This document shows, one piece after another, positions 12,649-17,915 of a stretch of DNA of 17,915 nt. The notes below the pieces were generated by a model. That model saw nothing but the letters and a program-made list of their open reading frames with translations, had not been told where the DNA came from and made no database searches. Location of the stretch: positions 1 through 17,915 of the forward strand of contig JAKMCZ010000124.1 in assembly GCA_022428185.1 (NCBI GenBank). Direction: 5' to 3'. Within the stretch, counting starts at the first letter, position 1. The number at the start of each line of letters is the position of its first letter. Source of the stretch: Alphaproteobacteria bacterium. Its GTDB lineage: Bacteria; Pseudomonadota; Alphaproteobacteria; RS24. A program made the position numbers and the translations under genes.

Positions 12649-14286
12649 ATGATTGATGCGGTTGATTATATTATTGTCGGTGCGGGCAGCGCCGGTTGTG
12701 TGCTGGCGGGACGTTTGAGCGAAGACGCGGACAATTCCGTTATGCTGCTGGAAGCCGGTGGCAAAGATAAAAATCTGTTTATCCATATGCCTGCCGGATA
12801 TTCCCAGCTTGTACCTGAACGCAATGACCAGAATTACGGCTTTGAAACCGAGGCCGAACCGACGCTTGACGGGCGGCAAATGTATTGGCCGCGAGGGCGC
12901 GGTTGGGGTGGCTCATCGTCAATCAATGCGATGGTTTATATTCGCGGCAATGCTTACGACTATGACCATTGGAACCAGCTCGGCAATGCCGGTTGGTCAT
13001 ATGAAAGCGTGTTGCCCTATTTCAAACGCGCTGAAGATTTTTCCGGCGATGGCGATGCCGATTATCACGGCACGGGCGGGCCGCTCAGCGTTCAAAAATC
13101 GAACCGCGAAAATGATGAATTGCTTGATATATTCGTTGAGGCCGGGCAGCAAGCGGGAATTCCGTTCACCAAAGATTTTAACGGCAAAAACCAAGAAGGC
13201 GTTTCGCGCTATGAGCACACTATTCGCGGCTCGAAACGTTGCAGCGCGGCGCGTGGCTATTTGCACCCGGTTTTAAACCGCAAAAACCTGCACACCGAAA
13301 CCGATGTGACGGTCGAGCGGGTCGAGTTTGACGGCAAAAAAGCAACCGGCGTGACGTTTATCAAAAACGGAGAAAGCGTCACCGTCACAGCCAATAAGGA
13401 AGTGATTTTATCTGCCGGTGCGCTCAATTCGCCACAAATTTTATTGCGCAGTGGTGTCGGACCGGCTGATGAGATTAAACCGCATGGGCTGGAAATGGTT
13501 CACGAATTGCGCGGTGTCGGGCGAAACCTGCAAGACCATTATGGTGTGGTCAGCCAGTTTGAATGCACCCAGCCGGTAACTTTGCACCGCTCGGCGGTTT
13601 GGTGGCGCACGCAATTGGCAGGGATTCAATATTTGCTGTTCGGTAAGGGCGATGCTTCTTTTCCGCCAACCGCAGCCGGCGCGTTTTTCAAATCGAGTGA
13701 TGAAAAAGCCGTTTGCGATATGCAAATTCACTATGTTTCAGTGGCTGTGCCTGATGTGCATGGACGCGCTGATATTCCGACCTCGCATGGCTTTTCGTCG
13801 ATTGTTTATGGTTGCCGACCCGAAAGTCGCGGACATTTGAGCCTGAAAACGGCAAGCCCTGATGACGCTCCGGCGATTTACCCGAATTATTTATCGGCTG
13901 AGCAGGACGTGGTTGATATTCGCAACGGCTTCCGCAAGACGCGCGATATTTTCCTGCAACAGGCTTTTGACAATTATCGTGGCGACCAGATGAAGCCCGG
14001 GCCGGAGCTTAATGTTGATAATGATGACGAGCTTGATGCTTGGATTCGTGCAACCGGAGAGACCCTTTATCACCCGGTCGGCACATGCAAAATGGGCAGC
14101 GATGATATGGCGGTGACCAATGAGCATGGGCAAGTGCATGGGCTTGAAAGCCTGCGCGTGGTCGATGCCTCGCTAATGCCGACGCTGATTAGCGGTAACA
14201 CCAATGCGCCGACGATTATGATGGCTGAGAAAATCTCTGACCATATTCGCGGCAAGGGCTTTTTGCCCGCGCAGCAGGTGGCCTAA
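12649..14286 (+). CDS. GMC family FAD-dependent oxidoreductase (choline/alcohol dehydrogenase-like)
   Basis: 545-residue flavoenzyme. The N-terminal FAD Rossmann motif GAGSAG (11-16), with Glu35 (LLEAG) binding ribose, is complete. GMC signature 1 is RGRGWGGSSSINAMVYIRG (82-100) and signature 2 is GALNSPQILLRSGVGP (257-272). The catalytic pair is His475 (YHPVGTCKMG) and Asn519 (SGNTNAPTIMMAE). This His/Asn pair is typical of choline dehydrogenase-type enzymes. Substrates in the family include choline, polyethylene glycol, and aliphatic and aromatic alcohols. No choline-pathway genes (betB, betI) are present here, so I do not call it betA. It starts directly after the preceding stop with no gap, and the DsbA-like gene follows two bases after its stop. 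Confidence 0.92.
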   Translation: MIDAVDYIIVGAGSAGCVLAGRLSEDADNSVMLLEAGGKDKNLFIHMPAGYSQLVPERNDQNYGFETEAEPTLDGRQMYWPRGRGWGGSSSINAMVYIRGNAYDYDHWNQLGNAGWSYESVLPYFKRAEDFSGDGDADYHGTGGPLSVQKSNRENDELLDIFVEAGQQAGIPFTKDFNGKNQEGVSRYEHTIRGSKRCSAARGYLHPVLNRKNLHTETDVTVERVEFDGKKATGVTFIKNGESVTVTANKEVILSAGALNSPQILLRSGVGPADEIKPHGLEMVHELRGVGRNLQDHYGVVSQFECTQPVTLHRSAVWWRTQLAGIQYLLFGKGDASFPPTAAGAFFKSSDEKAVCDMQIHYVSVAVPDVHGRADIPTSHGFSSIVYGCRPESRGHLSLKTASPDDAPAIYPNYLSAEQDVVDIRNGFRKTRDIFLQQAFDNYRGDQMKPGPELNVDNDDELDAWIRATGETLYHPVGTCKMGSDDMAVTNEHGQVHGLESLRVVDASLMPTLISGNTNAPTIMMAEKISDHIRGKGFLPAQQVA

Positions 14287-14288
14287 AC

Positions 14289-14894
14289 ATGGCTGATTTC
14301 GAGTTTTTCTTCGATATTTCCTCGCCCTGGACTTATTTGGCCTTTTCGCGGGTCGAGGCGGTGGCGGAACGCTGCAATGTCGATATCGACTTCAAGCCGA
14401 TATTGGTCGGCGGCGTGTTCAACGCGGTCAATGAAACGGTTTATGAGGCGCGCTCCAATCCGCATCCGGTTAAGGGGCGTTACTACCTGAAAGATTTGAA
14501 GGATTGGGCCAAGTTTTGCGACGTAACCATCGGCAATCCGCCGGTCTTCCCGCTTCCGGCGGCGGGGGTTATGCGCGTCGCCTTGCTGGCGCAAGATGAG
14601 GGCAAGCTGGTGGCGTTTTCAAAAGCCGCATTTCACGCCTATTGGGGTGACTTGAAAGATATTAGCCAGCCTGAAGAAATCGCCGCCCTATGTGAGGCGG
14701 TGGGTATGGACGCGGCAGCGGTGCTGGAGGCGGTGCAGAGCGATGCGGTGAAGGCGCGCTTGCGTGACAACACGCAAGAGCTCATCGATCGCGGTGGCTT
14801 CGGCTCGCCGACCATGTTTATCAATAAGACCGACATGTATTTCGGCAATGACCGCTTTGAACTGGTTGAGGCAGCGCTGAAAGCCGCTGATTAA
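14289..14894 (+). CDS. 2-hydroxychromene-2-carboxylate isomerase / DsbA-like (GST kappa type) protein
   Basis: 201-residue thioredoxin-fold protein of the HCCA isomerase family. FFDISSPWTYLAF (7-19) carries the active-site Ser in the SSP motif where DsbA has CxxC. FKPILVGGVFNAVN (36-49) and YYLKDLKDWA (65-74) are typical. The cis-proline region GFGSPTMFINKTDMYFG (about 170-187) closes the glutathione site. Characterised relatives isomerise a naphthalene-catabolic intermediate or act as kappa-class glutathione transferases. No naphthalene genes are nearby, so the real substrate is unknown. It sits two bases after the GMC stop and three bases before the rhomboid GTG, so all are probably one transcript. 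Confidence 0.9.
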   Translation: MADFEFFFDISSPWTYLAFSRVEAVAERCNVDIDFKPILVGGVFNAVNETVYEARSNPHPVKGRYYLKDLKDWAKFCDVTIGNPPVFPLPAAGVMRVALLAQDEGKLVAFSKAAFHAYWGDLKDISQPEEIAALCEAVGMDAAAVLEAVQSDAVKARLRDNTQELIDRGGFGSPTMFINKTDMYFGNDRFELVEAALKAAD

Positions 14895-14897
14895 ATC

Positions 14898-15677
14898 GTG
14901 AGCCAGCCCGCTAAAGAAAAACAACCCATATTGCGCGCACCGGTGGTGGTGCTGGGGCTGCTGGCTGTCTTATTAGGTTTTCATCTTTTATCGGTGTTTG
15001 GCGGCAATGCATTGCGAATTGAATTGATTGTCGCGCTGGGACTTTTTCCGGCGCGGTTTTTCGCTGAGGGTCTGGGCGGCTTGCCCGGCGGCTGGGTGCA
15101 GGGTGTGGTCAATTTGTTCAGCCATTCCATGCTGCATGGCGGGTGGACGCATTTGATTTTGAACGCGGTCTGGCTGCTCGCTTTCGGCGCGCCGGTTGCC
15201 AAGCGTCTCGGTCCGCGAAAGTTTCTTTTTCTCTATATGCTGTGCGTGATGTTTGGCGGTTTCGGACAGATTTTCATCGCTGATGTCAGCGGCTATCTGG
15301 TGCCGATAATCGGCGCATCAGGTGGTGTGGCAGGGTTGATGGGCGCGGCGTCGCGCTTTGCCTTTTCAGATGCGCGCTGGCTCGACCCCAATGCGCAAGA
15401 ACCGCGCCGCCGCTTGCTGCGCCTCAGCGAAGTGCCGAAACGCCGACCGGTGGTGATGTTCATCGCGATTTGGCTGATTATCAATTTGAGTTTTGGCCTG
15501 CTCGGCCCGTATGGCATGGCCGACCCGAGCGGGGCCTCGGTCAATGTCGCTTGGGTGGCTCATTTGGGCGGGTTTCTGGCCGGATTATTGCTCATCGGCC
15601 TGCTTGAAAAACCACCGCTTTCGGCCTCCGGCGGGCCCGGCCATGTCGATTATGGCGAGTGGAAAAACCGCAAATAA
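14898..15677 (+). CDS. Rhomboid family intramembrane serine protease
   Basis: 259-residue polytopic membrane protein with about six hydrophobic segments. The rhomboid catalytic dyad is present: Ser141 in GASGGVAGLMG and His222 in AHLGGFLAGL. The HGGWTHLILN motif (80-89) supplies the oxyanion-stabilising His and Asn. A basic cytoplasmic loop (about 160-183) separates core helices. The start is a GTG three bases after the preceding stop; translation is probably coupled. The protease would cleave transmembrane substrates within the inner membrane. Partners are unknown, and its link to the metabolic genes upstream is likely only positional. Confidence 0.92.
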   Translation: MSQPAKEKQPILRAPVVVLGLLAVLLGFHLLSVFGGNALRIELIVALGLFPARFFAEGLGGLPGGWVQGVVNLFSHSMLHGGWTHLILNAVWLLAFGAPVAKRLGPRKFLFLYMLCVMFGGFGQIFIADVSGYLVPIIGASGGVAGLMGAASRFAFSDARWLDPNAQEPRRRLLRLSEVPKRRPVVMFIAIWLIINLSFGLLGPYGMADPSGASVNVAWVAHLGGFLAGLLLIGLLEKPPLSASGGPGHVDYGEWKNRK

Positions 15678-15747
15678 CAGCCATTTTTTCAGGCCGACTT
15701 GCAAACTGCGTCATCCTGCCGCATGCTTAGGGCGAAAGGATAGGCTG

Positions 15748-16179
15748 ATGACGATACAGGCAATACTAAAAGATAAAGGCGCTGATGTTGTAGCCATTGA
15801 CGCCGCGCATAAGGTGGCAGAAGCCGTTCGGACAATGGATAAGCGGCAAATCGGGGCGCTGGTCGTGACCGGAAACGGGGAAGATTGTTCGGGCATTTTT
15901 ACTGAGCGCGATGTGATGCGCGCTTTGGCTCGCGATGGAACGCACATTCTCGAAGAGCCGGTGTCCGACCATATGACCGACCGCCCGCAAAGCATTTTAC
16001 CGTCAACATCGGTTGAAGAGGCCATGGAAATCATGACCGATAAGCGGTTTCGCCATTTGCCGGTGATAGAAGACAAAACCCTGTGTGGCATTGTTTCTAT
16101 CGGCGATTTGGTCAATTACCGGATTCACCAGACCGAGCGGGAAGCCAGCGCATTAAAAGAATATATTGCGACCGGGTAA
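15748..16179 (+). CDS. CBS-pair domain protein
   Basis: 143-residue stand-alone protein made of two CBS domains (about 8-60 and 75-125). The second motifs are GIFTERDVMRALA (49-61) and GIVSIGDLVNYRI (114-126), which bind adenosyl ligands in the family. The C-terminal helix (HQTEREASALKEYI) is typical of small alphaproteobacterial members. AAAGGA near 15736-15741 lies before the ATG. An open frame extends upstream into the rhomboid gene, but the domain begins at this ATG. It probably senses AMP, ATP or SAM and may modulate a partner enzyme; none is indicated here. Confidence 0.9.
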   Translation: MTIQAILKDKGADVVAIDAAHKVAEAVRTMDKRQIGALVVTGNGEDCSGIFTERDVMRALARDGTHILEEPVSDHMTDRPQSILPSTSVEEAMEIMTDKRFRHLPVIEDKTLCGIVSIGDLVNYRIHQTEREASALKEYIATG

Positions 16180-16183
16180 ACGC

Positions 16184-16216
16184 CCCGCTTTCGTATAGCG
16201 AAACTGTTAAAGCGGG
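16184..16216. terminator. Hairpin between the convergent CBS and hisI genes
   Basis: CCCGCTTT (16184-16191) pairs perfectly with AAAGCGGG (16209-16216). An alternative inner stem TTTCG/CGAAA is also possible. It lies between two converging stops (16179 and 16248). No T-run follows on either strand, so it is a weak or Rho-assisted terminator at best. Confidence 0.4.
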
Positions 16217-16247
16217 CTGCCGCGCCGCTTGCGACGCGTGAGACGGG

Positions 16248-16724
16248 CTAGAGTTTGGTCGGATTGGGTGCGTCGCCATAGACCTCTTGCGGATCGAAGA
16301 CTTTTTCATCTTCTTCATAGCTGAGGGCGACCGGCATATCGGGCAAGTCGCCCGTCGGCAGAGAGCGGTAAAAGCATGAGCGATAGCCGACATGGCAGCT
16401 TGCACCATTGCCGCCGACATTAACCCGCAGCCAGACGCAATCTTGGTCGTCATCAATGCGCATCTCGGCGATATTTTGCACCAGACCGCTGGTTGCGCCC
16501 TTGTGCCATATGGCTTCGCGCGAGCGCGACCAGTAATGCGCTTCGCCTGTGGCGATGGTTTTTTTCAGCGCCTCATCATTCATATAGCCATGCATCAGCA
16601 ATTCACCGCTCGAAAAATCGGTGGTGACAACGGGAATAAGACCATTGGCGTCAAACTTTGGCGCCAGAACATGGCCTTCTTCAACCTGCTCTATGGTTTC
16701 GCGTGGTGCAAAAGGACCGGACAT
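16248..16724 (-). CDS. hisI: Phosphoribosyl-AMP cyclohydrolase
   Basis: 158-residue enzyme for the third step of histidine synthesis, opening the purine ring of phosphoribosyl-AMP. The core is VLMHGYMNDEAL-type sequence (here LLMHGYMN, 42-49), HYWSRSREAIWHKGATSG (63-80) and the metal region IDDDQDC (90-96), followed by CHVGYRSCFYR (110-120) with Cys110 and Cys117 as zinc ligands. In the classical motif DCDxDA the first zinc cysteine precedes the second Asp. Here it reads DDDQDC, so Cys96 is displaced by a few residues. I believe this variant occurs in other Alphaproteobacteria but cannot check. No HisE domain is fused. It follows folE on the same strand, a common arrangement in this class. 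Its weak AAAGGG ribosome-binding site lies in a hairpin. Confidence 0.95.
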   Translation of the reverse strand: MSGPFAPRETIEQVEEGHVLAPKFDANGLIPVVTTDFSSGELLMHGYMNDEALKKTIATGEAHYWSRSREAIWHKGATSGLVQNIAEMRIDDDQDCVWLRVNVGGNGASCHVGYRSCFYRSLPTGDLPDMPVALSYEEDEKVFDPQEVYGDAPNPTKL

Positions 16725-16726
16725 AG

Positions 16727-16752
16727 AAAAACCCTTTAAAGTTGGGGTTTTT
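16727..16752 (-). terminator. Hairpin between folE and hisI, overlapping the hisI ribosome-binding site
   Basis: Read on the minus strand, AAAAACCC pairs with GGGTTTTT (8 bp) around a 10-base loop, ending two bases before the hisI ATG. It resembles a weak bidirectional terminator but also covers the only Shine-Dalgarno-like sequence of hisI. It may reduce readthrough from folE or tune hisI translation. Confidence 0.45.
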
Positions 16753-16758
16753 ATAAAC

Positions 16759-17385
16759 CTAGCTGGTAATCATGGCAAGGAAGCGTGCTTCCATTTTCGG
16801 GTCTTCAGCAAATACGCCGGTAAATTGCGTCGTAATCGTCGCTACATCAGGCTTTTTAATGCCGCGCGTGGTCATGCATTGGTGCTTGGCATCAACCAGA
16901 ATGGCAATCCCGGCCGGTTCCATGACCCGCTGAATACAATCAACAATTTGTGCGGTCATGGTTTCTTGCGTTTGCAGACGCTTGGCAAAAATCTCAATCA
17001 CGCGGGCCAGCTTGGAAATACCGACAACCTTATCGACCGGCATATAGGCGATGTGCACTTTGCCCAAAATGGCGACCATGTGGTGTTCGCAATGGCTCTC
17101 TAGCGAAATGTTGCGCAGCATGACCATGTCGTCATAACCTTCGACATCTTCAAAAGTGCGCCCCAACACGTCTTCGGGGTTTTCATCATAACCGGCAAAG
17201 AATTCCTGATAGGCCTTCACCACACGCTTGGGGGTGTCAACCAACCCCTCGCGATCCGGATTGTCGCCGGCCCATGAAATGAGCGTGCGAACGGCTGCTT
17301 CGGCTTCTTCGCGTGAAGGTTTTTCCACTGTTACGTCCCGTTCTCTGTTTTGTGGCGTTTTATTGCCGTCAACTATTGCGTCCAT
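16759..17385 (-). CDS. folE: GTP cyclohydrolase I
   Basis: 208-residue enzyme converting GTP to dihydroneopterin triphosphate, the entry step of folate synthesis. Zinc ligands are Cys99 and His102 (SHCEHHM) and Cys170 (KHQCMTTRG), with active-site His168. VDKVVGISKLARVIEIFAKRLQTQE (117-141) is the conserved central block, containing the substrate-binding GISK segment. The first 24 residues are a variable charged extension. The ATG at 17383-17385 is supported by GAGG five bases upstream. The leader just upstream has the competing pairings expected of a translational riboswitch. Type IA (zinc) enzyme, intact. hisI follows 34 bases after its stop. Confidence 0.96.
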   Translation of the reverse strand: MDAIVDGNKTPQNRERDVTVEKPSREEAEAAVRTLISWAGDNPDREGLVDTPKRVVKAYQEFFAGYDENPEDVLGRTFEDVEGYDDMVMLRNISLESHCEHHMVAILGKVHIAYMPVDKVVGISKLARVIEIFAKRLQTQETMTAQIVDCIQRVMEPAGIAILVDAKHQCMTTRGIKKPDVATITTQFTGVFAEDPKMEARFLAMITS

Positions 17386-17390
17386 TTTAG

Positions 17391-17417
17391 CCTCACCCTA
17401 CGGGGGATACGCCCCGG
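17391..17417 (-). promoter_or_regulatory. Candidate folate-sensing leader of folE (THF-II riboswitch-like)
   Basis: Read on the minus strand, CCGGGG (17417-17412) is followed by the loop CGTAT and a C5 run ending in G (17406-17401), giving a hairpin. The same C run can instead pair with GGG (17398-17396) of the folE Shine-Dalgarno region GGGTGAGG (17398-17391). The two pairings are mutually exclusive: one exposes and the other hides the ribosome-binding site. folE leaders in Alphaproteobacteria are a known home of the tetrahydrofolate-II riboswitch (folE motif). I cannot verify the consensus from memory, so this is a candidate based on context and pairing only. Confidence 0.4.
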
Positions 17418-17441
17418 TATTCGTCAGACACGCTGCATGCC

Positions 17442-17469
17442 TATATATATTTCTGGCCCCAGCAGTCAG
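17442..17469 (-). promoter_or_regulatory. Possible folE promoter
   Basis: On the minus strand CTGACT (17469-17464) and TATATA (17447-17442) are separated by 16 bases. This is a plausible sigma-70-type pair ending about 57 bases before the folE start, leaving room for the structured leader. The -35 match is modest. Confidence 0.3.
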
Positions 17470-17736
17470 GACATAACCAGTTTATGCCATGATACGATGG
17501 TTCCGCCGCCACATAAAATACGCACAAGGTTTTGCAAACATGCAAACACGCCCTTGCCGATTACTCATAATTCGCAAGGCGGTAAACACAACCTCATACG
17601 ACAGGTCTGGTGACAATCCGGTCGCAGCCAATGTTTTACGGAATAGATAATAGCGCAACGCGAAAAAAATGCCAGTTTTCGTAGCAAATTGGCAAAACCG
17701 CTTGCTGGCCTTCTGGCGCGCTATTATGGTGCGCGC
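17470..17736. other. Intergenic region between folE and cysS, nothing further recognised
   Basis: Together with the folE leader this completes a 351-base gap between divergent folE and cysS. It is AT-richer than the flanking genes and must hold the cysS promoter; GATAAT at 17646-17651 is a possible -10 without a good -35. Frames on both strands are open in places but have no Shine-Dalgarno, domain or sensible composition. I saw no tRNA, repeat or terminator. Confidence 0.4.
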
Positions 17737-17915
17737 ATGGACAAGCAACTGACCCTGCATAACAGCCAATCGCGCCAAAAAGAGGTGTTTGTTCCGCAAG
17801 ACGCCGCGCATGTGACTATTTATGTATGTGGACCAACGGTTTACGGGGATTGTCATATCGGTAATTTTCGTCCTGCTGTGGTGTTTGATGTGCTGGTGCG
17901 GCTGTTGCGGACGCT
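17737..17915 (+). CDS. cysS: Cysteinyl-tRNA synthetase, 5' part only
   Basis: The first 59 residues of CysRS, cut by the window end. IYVCGPTVYGDCHIGNFRP (28-46) contains the zinc ligand Cys31 and the class I signature HIGN (40-43), followed by VVFDVLVRLLR, all in the family's expected order and spacing. The ATG at 17737-17739 gives an N-terminus of normal length (E. coli Cys28 is equivalent to Cys31). No convincing Shine-Dalgarno is present, and the frame stays open upstream without another ATG. The enzyme charges tRNA-Cys in the cytosol. It is divergent from folE. Confidence 0.93.
   Translation, partial: MDKQLTLHNSQSRQKEVFVPQDAAHVTIYVCGPTVYGDCHIGNFRPAVVFDVLVRLLRT

Noticed and set aside
12649..14286. 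Calling the GMC oxidoreductase betA (choline dehydrogenase)
   Set aside because: The motifs fit the whole GMC family, and no betaine aldehyde dehydrogenase, BetI regulator or choline transporter is nearby.
16621..17103. 160-codon plus-strand open frame opposite hisI and folE
   Set aside because: Spans antisense of two unambiguous enzymes and the gap between them; no start signal.
17669..17752. 27-codon plus-strand frame overlapping the cysS start, considered as a leader peptide
   Set aside because: It has no ribosome-binding site, and the frame contains no run of cysteine codons or attenuator hairpins that would support a leader role.
17482..17856. 124-codon minus-strand open frame in the folE-cysS gap
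   Set aside because: Its first third is antisense to the start of cysS, it has no Shine-Dalgarno or domain, and its composition is not protein-like.

Overview
The window reads as chromosomal DNA of an alphaproteobacterium of moderate GC content, probably free-living and aerobic. The evidence is the gene content and order. A map gene sits next to a CinA-domain gene and a probable radC start. A DUF3126 gene lies just downstream of cysE, folE is followed directly by hisI, and there is a small zf-CHCC zinc protein. I see no phage genes, transposase, plasmid functions or CRISPR array. Most of the window is ordinary housekeeping and metabolic sequence, and the unusual signals are small.

Layout. 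Positions 1-902 (minus) hold map and the first codons of a probable radC. Positions 1021-3328 (plus) hold a CinA/MoaB-like protein, a small secreted two-cysteine protein with a strong terminator, and a lipoprotein metallo-beta-lactamase-fold hydrolase. A tRNA-Leu(UAA) with its own terminator follows at 3369-3522. Positions 3562-4116 (minus) are an outer-membrane beta-barrel gene interrupted by two in-frame amber codons. Upstream of it, at 4168-4263, is a 96-base imperfect palindrome with inner hairpins.

Positions 4312-9345 are all on the minus strand. They hold a membrane-anchored alpha/beta hydrolase, a zf-CHCC protein, and a tight four-gene catabolic-looking operon transcribed in the order alpha/beta hydrolase, crotonase-family protein, SDR, M20 amidohydrolase. 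Positions 9426-11287 (plus) hold cysE, a second SDR and a DUF3126 gene. A membrane-anchored protein of unknown function at 11291-12040 (minus) converges on them. Positions 12118-15677 (plus) form a second tight run: gamma-carbonic-anhydrase-like protein, GMC flavin oxidoreductase, DsbA/HCCA-isomerase-like protein and rhomboid protease. A CBS-pair protein follows. Positions 16248-17385 (minus) hold folE then hisI, and a divergent cysS begins at 17737 and runs off the window.

How the genes work together. The 5622-9345 operon looks like a degradation route combining C-C or ester hydrolysis, acyl-CoA chemistry, alcohol oxidation and amide hydrolysis, but the substrate cannot be read from sequence. 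The 12118-15677 run pairs an alcohol-oxidising flavoenzyme with a glutathione-type isomerase fold. cysE makes the cysteine precursor O-acetylserine and cysS uses cysteine, but the two are far apart and not co-transcribed. The most useful second looks are the double-amber barrel gene, the palindromic element beside it, the probable folate-sensing leader of folE, and the crotonase homolog that lacks both canonical catalytic glutamates.
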